From NCBI GenBank assembly GCA_026224995.1, contig JAMFRX010000038.1, forward strand, positions 1 to 6,023: a DNA stretch of 6,023 nt, given 5' to 3'. This document shows, in pieces, positions 1-5,549 of the stretch; the stretch's first letter is position 1, and every line of letters starts with the position of its first letter. This stretch comes from Puia dinghuensis. Lineage in GTDB: Bacteria > Bacteroidota > Bacteroidia > Chitinophagales > Chitinophagaceae. The notes beneath the pieces are model-generated. The model searched no databases. It saw nothing but the letters and a program-made list of their open reading frames with translations, and had not been told where the DNA came from. Made by a program: the position numbers and the translations under genes.

Positions 1-374
1 CCTTCCGTGAATGGCTGCAGCAGAATACCGGCGGAGTGGTGCTCCTGCAAATCCGCGACCGGAAGGCCGGTGGCTGGGAAGACCCGTATGAGTCCAACGA
101 CATCACCGAGATCATCACCAAGCCCCTGCTGCTCTTGCAGGACAACTGGTATAAGATGCAGGAATATAACCAGGACGACTTGCTGAGCCTGGCACAGAAC
201 GGTCTGGGCTTCCCTTTCCGGAAGCTGATATTCGAATATGTGCCAAGATCGGAAGACGCCGGCGCGGCGCTGAATTTTCACCTTACCAAGGAAGAGAAGC
301 TCAATATCATCGGTTCGCTGGACAATACGGACAACCAGCACGCTTTCCAGGAATTTATGAAGGCCACCCGCTAA
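1..374 (+). CDS. C-terminal fragment of an unassigned protein, possibly a patatin-like phospholipase
   Basis: The frame is open from the left edge (first whole codon at position 3, reading FREWLQQNTGG) to TAA at 372-374, so about 123 C-terminal residues are present and the true start lies outside the window. A GTG at 36 is internal and should not be taken as the start. The fragment has a hydrophobic strand (VVLLQIRDR), an acidic/aromatic stretch (NWYKMQEYNQDD), another strand (RKLIFEYVPR) and a helical tail (LNFHLTKEEKLNII). No signal peptide, membrane segment or catalytic motif is visible in this part. The pattern reminds me of the region after the Asp-Gly dyad in Bacteroidota patatin-like lipases, but the nucleophile motif that would prove it is outside the window, so this is a guess from resemblance. 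The stop overlaps that of the convergent lipid kinase gene. That the stretch is coding is fairly certain; the product is not. Confidence 0.75.
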   Translation, partial: FREWLQQNTGGVVLLQIRDRKAGGWEDPYESNDITEIITKPLLLLQDNWYKMQEYNQDDLLSLAQNGLGFPFRKLIFEYVPRSEDAGAALNFHLTKEEKLNIIGSLDNTDNQHAFQEFMKATR

Positions 375-1282
375 GGCTGTATAAGCTTCATGGCGTTGGG
401 CACAACGGAGATATGGAATTCCTTTGCGGTTGCCTTGGGGTCGCCGTCGATGTGCAAGGGCGCTCCGTCAGGATTTCCGATCGCCAGCGAGGGGGTCTGG
501 AAATAGATGATCTTCTCCACGCTTTCTACGGAAGTGGCTGCCTGCACCCGGTAGCCTCCGAATACCTGTTTGATCACGGAAAATAAAAAGAGGAACCGCG
601 TCGTTCGCCGGGCGATCACGATATCCAGCAGACCATCGTGCAGGCTGGCCTTCGGGGCAATGGTAAAATGATTACCGAACTGGTTGCCATTGGCGATGCT
701 GATAAAAAAAGCGTTTACCTGTAGGTCGGCCTGCCCGTCGGTCCCTGGGATACAAAGACGAAAGGGGTAGGGCCGGGCGCTGAAAAAATTCTTCAAGGTC
801 ACCCTGATATAGGTCTGCAGCCCGCGTTTCGGCTGCGCCGCAAACTCATGCGCCACCTTTCCATCCAACCCGATGCCACAGAGCATGCAAGAGAACTGAC
901 CATTGATGAGAAGCCCATCGATATAAGCGGCTTTTCCGGCAAAGATGACCCCCAGCGCCTTGGCGGGATCTTTGGGGATGCCTGCCGCAAAAGCGAGTCC
1001 ATTGCCCGAACCCATGGGGATGATGCCCAGCCGGATAGGGAATCCATTGAGCGCTGCCGCCACGGAGCTAACGGTCCCGTCGCCACCGCAGATAACGATA
1101 TCGGTGACGCCTTCCTCGCGGATCAGACCGGTAAGAAAAGTATAATCGCCTTCGGCATTGGTGGGCAGGATGCTGAATCCGATCCCTTGCTCCCTGGTCT
1201 TTTGGCGGATCATCTCCTGCAGGGAACGCTTGCCACGGGTGCCGCTAATGGGATTGATGAGATAGATAATTTTTCTTGACAT
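371..1282 (-). CDS. Diacylglycerol/lipid kinase family protein (DAGK catalytic domain, YegS/BmrU-like)
   Basis: The 303-residue product has the hallmarks of the soluble bacterial lipid kinase family: NP in the first strand (residues 10-11, INPISGTRGK), the nucleotide-binding GGDGT at 66-70, PMGSGN at 89-94, GIGLDG at 137-142, DGLLD at 216-220 and the C-terminal IDGDP at 278-282. Length is normal for YegS/DgkB-type proteins (about 290-310). Members phosphorylate diacylglycerol, phosphatidylglycerol or sphingoid lipids with ATP, acting at the inner face of the membrane. The substrate cannot be read from the sequence; sphingolipids are an option because some Bacteroidota make them. There is no transmembrane segment. 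The start ATG (1280-1282) directly precedes the first strand, which fits the family N-terminus. The hydrolase gene ends 24 bases upstream on the same strand, so the two may be co-transcribed. The gene ends convergently, its TAG (371-373) overlapping the neighbour's stop. All motifs are intact. Confidence 0.93.
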   Translation of the reverse strand: MSRKIIYLINPISGTRGKRSLQEMIRQKTREQGIGFSILPTNAEGDYTFLTGLIREEGVTDIVICGGDGTVSSVAAALNGFPIRLGIIPMGSGNGLAFAAGIPKDPAKALGVIFAGKAAYIDGLLINGQFSCMLCGIGLDGKVAHEFAAQPKRGLQTYIRVTLKNFFSARPYPFRLCIPGTDGQADLQVNAFFISIANGNQFGNHFTIAPKASLHDGLLDIVIARRTTRFLFLFSVIKQVFGGYRVQAATSVESVEKIIYFQTPSLAIGNPDGAPLHIDGDPKATAKEFHISVVPNAMKLIQP

Positions 1283-1296
1283 AGCTATTCGGGGCG

Positions 1297-1304
1297 CAAA
1301 TATC
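1297..1304 (-). promoter_or_regulatory. Possible -7 promoter element before the lipid kinase gene
   Basis: Read on the minus strand this is GATATTTG followed by CGCCCC, one mismatch from the Bacteroidota -7 consensus TAnnTTTG. It resembles the typA element (TACTTTTG followed by CGCGCCC). It lies in the 24-base gap after the hydrolase gene and ends 14 bases before the kinase ATG, so a transcript from it would have a leader of only about 8 bases. No -33 element is evident. It would allow the kinase to be expressed independently of the hydrolase, but chance similarity is quite possible. Confidence 0.3.
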
Positions 1305-1306
1305 TG

Positions 1307-2326
1307 TCAATTTTGCTTACCCGCACTATCCGGCAGCTGCATGACGCCGGAGAGGAAGTGCACGACACCCTTTTCCACCCCTTCCACATCGTGCGACCGG
1401 ATTGCCGATCCAATGACATGGGTTCCCGCTTCGGGGATGGCCTGCTTGTATTTCAGGGGCGGCGGCGTGCCCAGCTGGTCGAACATCTCCAGCTCGGCGG
1501 AAACCTTGACGGTGCTGTCCTGGTGGATCTTATCCTTGTAGAAGTAAAAGAGCCCCACGGGCTGTCTTACCTTTTGGAAGGTAGCCTTGTTCATGGTCGT
1601 TTCGAGCAGCTCTTGCAGGGCTACTACCGCCTCTGTACGATATTTCGGATACCAGTACTGCCGGTAGAGCGGACCATAGTCTTCCTTGCTGATGATATAG
1701 TTGGAGCCGGTGATCAGATGGGCAAGCTGCAAGCCCCAGTGGTTGTTGGCAAGCCAGGCGCTGGGATCATTGATGGCGATATTTGGCGAGAGCAGCACCA
1801 GCCCTGCCACCTGGTCGGGATAGGTGGCCGCCAGCTGAAGGGCCAGCGTGCCCCCGGTAGAAGTGCCCATCAGGATGACCTTGTCGCCCAGCTGCCGGCC
1901 GATAGCCAAAGCCTGCTTGGCCGAAGCCCAGTAATTGTCGGCCGTAAGGTTGATCATGGCGTCGGCCGTATCGATACCATGCTCGGCCAGCCGCGACAGG
2001 TAGAGGTTGCAGCCATATTTTTTCGCGATATAGCGGTCTACGGGATCGCCCTCGCCCTGGGAGGAGGAGAAGCCGTGGAGATAAATGAGGACATAGGGCG
2101 TCTTCCTCCGGGAGCTGTCGGCCCATACAATACGCGCTTCGTTGTCTGGCTTGAGCTTATGCACCGATTCCATGGATCGGATATACCCTTCCAGGCTGGT
2201 GGGATCGGCAGGTACGACGGGCATCGTCTCGGCATATTCCGGAGTGGAGGGCGCCGGGCCTGCGAGGTATAACAGGATGAGTAGAAGGGGGATAAGAAGC
2301 CACCAGCGTTTGCGTCTCTTGCGCAT
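1307..2326 (-). CDS. Membrane-anchored alpha/beta hydrolase
   Basis: This 339-residue protein begins with a basic stretch (MRKRRKR) and a hydrophobic segment at about residues 8-23, a signal anchor or uncleaved signal. There is no cysteine for a lipobox. The rest is an alpha/beta hydrolase domain: strand plus oxyanion-hole motif LHGFSSS at 83-89, nucleophile elbow GTSTGG with Ser156 in the G-x-S-x-G position, an acidic residue near FYFYKDK (Asp265, or Asp270), and the catalytic His303 in AGTHV. A complete Ser-Asp-His triad can therefore be proposed. The fold suggests an esterase, lipase or acylglycerol hydrolase facing the periplasm, but the substrate is unknown. It lies 24 bases upstream of the lipid kinase gene on the same strand, so lipid turnover is a reasonable inference, not proven. 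The ATG at 2324-2326 is favoured because it precedes the positively charged n-region. No Shine-Dalgarno sequence is visible, which is common in Bacteroidota. Confidence 0.9.
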   Translation of the reverse strand: MRKRRKRWWLLIPLLLILLYLAGPAPSTPEYAETMPVVPADPTSLEGYIRSMESVHKLKPDNEARIVWADSSRRKTPYVLIYLHGFSSSQGEGDPVDRYIAKKYGCNLYLSRLAEHGIDTADAMINLTADNYWASAKQALAIGRQLGDKVILMGTSTGGTLALQLAATYPDQVAGLVLLSPNIAINDPSAWLANNHWGLQLAHLITGSNYIISKEDYGPLYRQYWYPKYRTEAVVALQELLETTMNKATFQKVRQPVGLFYFYKDKIHQDSTVKVSAELEMFDQLGTPPPLKYKQAIPEAGTHVIGSAIRSHDVEGVEKGVVHFLSGVMQLPDSAGKQN

Positions 2327-2342
2327 AGGATAGATATTTTTC

Positions 2343-2350
2343 GAAATATA
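2343..2350 (-). promoter_or_regulatory. Weak promoter candidate for the hydrolase-kinase pair
   Basis: On the minus strand the bases read TATATTTC, matching TAnnTTTG except for the last base. It sits 16 bases upstream of the hydrolase ATG in the AT-rich part of the divergent region. It overlaps a small AT-rich inverted repeat (ATATTT 2334-2339, AAATAT 2344-2349, four-base loop). No convincing -33 element was found, and AT-rich sequence gives such matches easily. Confidence 0.25.
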
Positions 2351-2390
2351 TAGCTTTCTGACATAGTTTTTGTGTTATTTCTACCTAAAG

Positions 2391-2416
2391 GACCGAATCA
2401 GCTAGGAAGTCCGGTC
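2391..2416. repeat. Short inverted repeat upstream of the typA promoter
   Basis: GACCG (2391-2395) and CGGTC (2412-2416) form 5-base arms around a 16-base spacer, ending 9 bases before the typA -7 element. The position would suit an operator, or a weak hairpin followed by TTTTT (2418-2422). However, no plus-strand gene lies upstream to be terminated, and arms this short can arise by chance. Confidence 0.2.
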
Positions 2417-2425
2417 GTTTTTGCG

Positions 2426-2433
2426 TACTTTTG
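2426..2433 (+). promoter_or_regulatory. Bacteroidota-type -7 promoter element for typA
   Basis: TACTTTTG matches the TAnnTTTG element used by the primary sigma factor of Bacteroidota at every conserved position and is followed by GCGCGCCC. Transcription would start near 2440, giving a leader of about 90 bases before the typA ATG. A -33 TTG-type element about 19-20 bases further upstream is not clear. The heptamer TTTTGCG occurs twice, at 2419-2425 and 2429-2435, exactly 10 bases apart, with the second copy forming part of this element. Confidence 0.65.
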
Positions 2434-2445
2434 CGCGCCCTAAGG

Positions 2446-2577
2446 ATGAACGATCCCTGGGGGAAAGGCCCACAGGCCCATACATTGCAGCCATATATCA
2501 TGGGCCGAAGGCCTCAAGTAAGGAGAAATTATGCAAATCAGGAATATCGCGATCATCGCGCACGTCGACCACGGTAA
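2446..2577 (+). CDS. Possible 43-codon upstream ORF in the typA leader (doubtful)
   Basis: ATG at 2446, a few bases after the predicted transcription start, opens a 43-codon frame beginning MNDPWGKGPQ and ending with TAA at 2575-2577. It overlaps the first 47 bases of typA in another frame. The AGG at 2443-2445 touches the ATG, too close for a normal Shine-Dalgarno sequence. The Arg-rich tail (RRPQVRR, HRARRPR) has no recognisable similarity. It could be a regulatory leader frame, since its translation would cross the stem and the typA start. It is more likely fortuitous. Confidence 0.12.
   Translation: MNDPWGKGPQAHTLQPYIMGRRPQVRRNYANQEYRDHRARRPR
2466..2514 (+). promoter_or_regulatory. Potential stem-loop in the typA 5' leader
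   Basis: An inner perfect 7-base stem, GGCCCAT (2475-2481) with ATGGGCC (2500-2506), encloses an 18-base loop. It is flanked by an outer 5-base stem, AGGCC (2466-2470) with GGCCT (2510-2514), separated by a 4/3-base internal loop. The twelve pairs are GC-rich, and the structure ends 6 bases before the AGGAG ribosome binding site, so folding could affect typA translation. It matches no riboswitch or RNA family that I recognise. No run of T follows, so it is not a terminator. A regulatory role is inference only. Confidence 0.4.
2521..2525 (+). promoter_or_regulatory. Shine-Dalgarno sequence of typA
   Basis: AGGAG lies five bases before the ATG at 2531. An in-frame TAA at 2519-2521 excludes any longer N-terminus, so this site fixes the typA start. 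Its strength is notable because no clear Shine-Dalgarno sequence precedes the other genes in this window. Confidence 0.7.
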
Positions 2578-4348
2578 AACTACATTGGTAGACAAGATCT
2601 TACACGCCACCCATGTGTTCCGTGACAACCAGGAGACCGGGGAGCTGATCATGGACAACAACGATCTCGAAAAGGAACGGGGTATCACCATTTTTAGCAA
2701 AAACGCAGCCGTAGAATATAAGGAGTACAAAATCAATGTGATAGATACTCCGGGTCACTCCGATTTCGGGGGTGAGGTAGAGCGGGTGTTAAAGATGGCC
2801 GACGGTGTCCTCCTGCTGGTCGACGCCTTTGAAGGGCCTATGCCGCAGACGCGTTTCGTTCTGCAGAAAGCATTGCAGCTCAACCTGAAGCCTATTGTCG
2901 TCATCAATAAGGTCGACAAGCCGAACTGTCGGCCGGACGAAGTGCATGAGGCCGTTTTCGAGCTGTTCTTTAACCTGGATGCCACGGAAGAGCAGCTGGA
3001 CTTTCCGACCTTCTATGGCAGCGGTAAGAACGGCTGGTTCAACATCAAGAACGAACAATGCGCCGATATCACTCCCCTGCTGGATGGTATCCTGCAATAT
3101 GTCCCGGCGCCCAAGATTGCTGAGGGCCCGCTGCAAATGCAGATCACTTCATTGGACTATTCTTCCTTTTTAGGCCGGATCGCGGTAGGCAAGGTCGCCC
3201 GCGGTGTCATAAAAGAGGGTCAGCCCATCGCGCTGATGCAGGCCGACGGCTCGATCAAGCGTTCCAAGGTCAAGGAATTGTATACGTTCATGGGCATGGG
3301 CAAGAAGAAAGCTACCGAGGTCATGGCGGGCGATATCTGTGCCGTCGTAGGCCTGGAAGATTTCAACATCGGTGATACCATCGCCGATTCCGAGAATCCC
3401 GAGGCGCTTCCGGTTATCAGCGTCGACGAGCCAACCATGAGCATGCTCTTCGGCATCAATAACTCTCCCTTCTTCGGAAAGGACGGGAAGTTCGTCACCT
3501 CGCGTCACCTGCGCGACCGGCTGATGAAAGAAACGGAAAAGAACCTGGCGTTAAAGGTGCACGATACAGATAGCGCTGACAGCTTCCTGGTCTATGGCCG
3601 GGGTATCCTTCACCTGGGCATCCTCATCGAGACGATGCGCAGAGAAGGCTTCGAGCTGACGATAGGCCAGCCCCAGGTCCTCGTAAAGGAGATCGGAGGC
3701 AAAAAGCACGAGCCTTTTGAGATCCTGGTGGTAGACGTACCTGGCGAATTCAGCGGAAAGGTCATCGACATGGTAACCCAGCGCAAGGGCGAAATGCTGG
3801 TCATGGAAAGCAAGGGCGACATGCAGCACCTGGAATTCGAGATCCCCTCCCGCGGCCTCATTGGGCTGCGTAGCAATATGCTCACCAATACAGCCGGCGA
3901 AGCCGTCATGGCACACCGCTTCCTGGAATACAAACCCTGGAAGGGACCTATCCCCGGTCGTAGCAACGGGGTCCTTCTCAGCAAGAACCAGGATAAGACG
4001 ACGGCGTATTCCATCGATAAGCTTCAGGAGCGTGGTACGTTCTTCGTCGATCCGGGCGAAGAAGTCTATGCCGGCCAGATCATCGCCGAACATATCAAGC
4101 CAGGCGACCTCATCGTAAATGCAACGGAAGGCAAGAAGCTCACCAACATGCGCGCCAGCGGCAGCGACGACTCGGTCCGCATCATTCCCAGAAAGCAGAT
4201 GACCCTGGAAGAATGTATGGAATATATCCAGCAGGACGAGTGTATCGAAGTGACGCCCAAAAAGATCCGCCTCCGCAAAGCCGTTTTGGACGAAGAGGAA
4301 AGGAAGAGGCAGGCGCGGAGTCAAAAGACGGAAGAGGTTGGCAGATAA
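2531..4348 (+). CDS. typA: Translational GTPase TypA/BipA
   Basis: The 605-residue product has the usual length and all domains of TypA/BipA, an EF-G-like GTPase that binds the ribosome and is linked to 50S assembly, growth at low temperature and stress adaptation. The GTPase domain shows G1 AHVDHGKT (10-17), G2 ERGIT (49-53), G3 DTPGH (72-76), G4 NKVD (126-129) and a G5-like GSGK (163-166). The beta-barrel domain II follows (about 200-290), then EF-G-like domains III and V, with family signatures such as SRGLIGLRS (440-448) and the Gly/Lys-rich ribosome-contacting C-terminal domain (GEAVMAHRF, KLTNMRASGSDD at 536-547). The charged tail (EEERKRQARSQK) is ordinary. It begins after an AGGAG and an in-frame stop, is driven by a Bacteroidota-type promoter, and carries a potentially structured leader. 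Three further genes follow on the same strand, the first after 30 bases. No frameshift or missing motif was seen. Confidence 0.97.
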   Translation: MQIRNIAIIAHVDHGKTTLVDKILHATHVFRDNQETGELIMDNNDLEKERGITIFSKNAAVEYKEYKINVIDTPGHSDFGGEVERVLKMADGVLLLVDAFEGPMPQTRFVLQKALQLNLKPIVVINKVDKPNCRPDEVHEAVFELFFNLDATEEQLDFPTFYGSGKNGWFNIKNEQCADITPLLDGILQYVPAPKIAEGPLQMQITSLDYSSFLGRIAVGKVARGVIKEGQPIALMQADGSIKRSKVKELYTFMGMGKKKATEVMAGDICAVVGLEDFNIGDTIADSENPEALPVISVDEPTMSMLFGINNSPFFGKDGKFVTSRHLRDRLMKETEKNLALKVHDTDSADSFLVYGRGILHLGILIETMRREGFELTIGQPQVLVKEIGGKKHEPFEILVVDVPGEFSGKVIDMVTQRKGEMLVMESKGDMQHLEFEIPSRGLIGLRSNMLTNTAGEAVMAHRFLEYKPWKGPIPGRSNGVLLSKNQDKTTAYSIDKLQERGTFFVDPGEEVYAGQIIAEHIKPGDLIVNATEGKKLTNMRASGSDDSVRIIPRKQMTLEECMEYIQQDECIEVTPKKIRLRKAVLDEEERKRQARSQKTEEVGR

Positions 4349-4378
4349 GTCGTAATTTTATAGTCTAATCGGCCGTCT

Positions 4379-4603
4379 ATGAATAAGAGCAAGCCGTTGA
4401 TGATCTTTCTGTTTTCCTTCCTGCTGATGGCGGGAGCGCTGTCCGCCAGCGCACAGTGCTCCATTTGTACGCGTACGGCCCAGCAGCTGGGCGAACGGCC
4501 GGCCAAGGCGTTAAACAAAGGGATTATCTATCTGGCGGTTACGCCTCTGGCTATCTTCGGCGTCATCGGCTATCGTTGGTGGAAGAGCGAAAATCATGAT
4601 TGA
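4379..4603 (+). CDS. Small exported membrane protein with a CxxC motif, function unknown
   Basis: The 74-residue product begins with a classic signal sequence: Lys at 3 and 5, hydrophobic core about 7-21, and a likely cleavage site after ASA at 23-25. The mature part of about 49 residues starts QCSIC, placing Cys27 and Cys30 in a CxxC motif at its N-terminus. A hydrophilic linker (TRTAQQLGERPAKALNKG) follows, then a transmembrane helix at about 48-65 and a short WWKSENHD tail. The expected topology is CxxC in the periplasm with a C-terminal anchor. Gln before Cys27 argues against a lipoprotein. I recall similar small CxxC proteins in Bacteroidota, some near respiratory or metal-related genes, but know no established function. 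The CxxC could be redox-active or metal-binding. It begins 30 bases after typA, and its last 8 bases overlap the glycosyltransferase start, suggesting translational coupling. Codon use matches the neighbours, supporting a real gene. Confidence 0.82.
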   Translation: MNKSKPLMIFLFSFLLMAGALSASAQCSICTRTAQQLGERPAKALNKGIIYLAVTPLAIFGVIGYRWWKSENHD

Positions 4604-5531
4604 GCAGCCACTCGTATCTGTCGTCCTCGGCACCTACAATGGTGAAACCTTTCTGAAAGAACAGCTGGACTCCGTCCTGGCGCAGACCTACCCCAATATT
4701 GAGCTCATCGCAATCGACGACGGCAGCATCGACGGGACCGTCCGCATGCTGAATGAATATGCCGCGCGGGATCCCCGCATCAAGGTCTATGTCAACGACA
4801 AAAACCTTGGCTTCATCCGCAATTTTGAAAAAGGCTGTACGCTGTCCACGGGTCATTGGATCTCCGTGTGCGACCAGGACGATTACTGGTTCCCCGAGAA
4901 GATAGAAAAAATGGTCCGGGCTATCGGAAGCCAGCCCATGGTGTATTGCGATTCGTATCTCTGTGGGGCCGACCTGCAGCCCCTGGGCCAAAAGATCTCC
5001 GATATCGTCCACTACCAGGCCTTCGACGACTGCCGCCAGCTATGCGTCTTCTCGCGGATGTACGGCCATGCTACGCTGATCACCCGCGCGCTTTTCGACA
5101 AGGCAAGCCCCTTTATCCCCGAAATGCCCCACGACGGCTGGCTGGCCTTTCACGCCACGCTTTATGGCGGCGTCGCCTACCTGCCCGAAGCCCTGGTAAA
5201 ATACCGGCAACATGCGGCCAATGTTTATGGCGTAGTGGGCGGCAAGAGCAAAAAGCGCGACCGCCTTCATCGCGCCGAGCGAAAAAAAAGGGAGATCAGG
5301 CGCATCCGAATCCGGATGAATGCCTTCTACCAGGCCGTTCCCGGCGACATGATCTCTCAGAAACGGCTCCTGGGTGCGCTGGTGCGCTCCTATCGCAATT
5401 TTTCCCCGCTCAATGATATCCGCCGCGTAGGCTTATTTCTTGCCAACTACAAATTGCTGCTGGTCGTAAAAAGATATCCCGACTGGCGGAAGATCCTGTT
5501 TTGCTTTAAGATGCTGGTAAAAATCAAATAA
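4596..5531 (+). CDS. Glycosyltransferase family 2
   Basis: This 311-residue GT-A fold enzyme begins PLVSVVLGTYNG (5-16). It continues with the nucleotide-sugar binding DDGS (41-44), NLGFIRNFEKG (70-80), the metal-binding DxD-type DQDD (93-96), a probable catalytic aspartate in HDGW (Asp180) and KYRQH (202-206), the R-x-H type motif seen in rhamnosyl- and related transferases. Members move a sugar from an activated nucleotide donor to a growing glycan at the cytoplasmic membrane, typically for lipopolysaccharide, O-antigen, capsule or exopolysaccharide. The donor cannot be inferred. A very basic stretch at about 217-240 (KSKKRDR, RAERKKREIRRIRIR) could bind membrane phospholipids. No clear transmembrane helix is seen, though 278-291 is hydrophobic. 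ATG 4596 lies inside the end of the preceding small gene and sits just before the first strand, so it is a firm start. A family 9 glycosyltransferase follows after 18 bases. Confidence 0.93.
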   Translation: MIEQPLVSVVLGTYNGETFLKEQLDSVLAQTYPNIELIAIDDGSIDGTVRMLNEYAARDPRIKVYVNDKNLGFIRNFEKGCTLSTGHWISVCDQDDYWFPEKIEKMVRAIGSQPMVYCDSYLCGADLQPLGQKISDIVHYQAFDDCRQLCVFSRMYGHATLITRALFDKASPFIPEMPHDGWLAFHATLYGGVAYLPEALVKYRQHAANVYGVVGGKSKKRDRLHRAERKKREIRRIRIRMNAFYQAVPGDMISQKRLLGALVRSYRNFSPLNDIRRVGLFLANYKLLLVVKRYPDWRKILFCFKMLVKIK

Positions 5532-5549
5532 GGGCTAATTTTACCGCTT

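Noticed and set aside
36..38. GTG as the start of a complete 112-residue gene.
   Set aside because: The frame continues open upstream to the window edge with protein-like sequence (FREWLQQNTGG), so this is the tail of a longer gene.
848..1279. A 143-codon plus-strand frame opposite the lipid kinase.
   Set aside because: Codon-aligned antisense of a gene with intact GGDGT and GSGN motifs; no features of its own.
1313..2272. A 319-codon plus-strand open frame opposite the hydrolase gene.
   Set aside because: It is exactly codon-aligned with the hydrolase on the other strand. Its stops would need TTA, CTA or TCA codons in the hydrolase, which GC-rich genes seldom use. Its translation shows no motif, whereas the hydrolase has a full triad and anchor.
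2391..2422. Inverted repeat plus TTTTT as an intrinsic terminator.
   Set aside because: Arms are only 5 bases with a 16-base loop, and no plus-strand gene upstream would need terminating there.
3551..4324. A 257-codon minus-strand open frame opposite typA.
   Set aside because: Same codon-aligned antisense effect. typA is unmistakable here and the antisense translation has no recognisable domain.
4321..4518. A 65-codon minus-strand frame across the typA/CxxC gene junction.
   Set aside because: It lies antisense to a small gene with clear signal peptide, CxxC and anchor, and has no supporting features.
4563..5012. A 149-codon minus-strand frame opposite GT2.
   Set aside because: Codon-aligned antisense of a clear glycosyltransferase, explained by codon choice.
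5536..5543. TAATTTTA before GT9 (also at 4353-4360 before the CxxC gene) as promoter elements.
   Set aside because: Both lack the final G of TAnnTTTG, the distances to the start codons differ (6 and 18 bases), and the genes are close enough to be co-transcribed. AT-rich gaps explain them.
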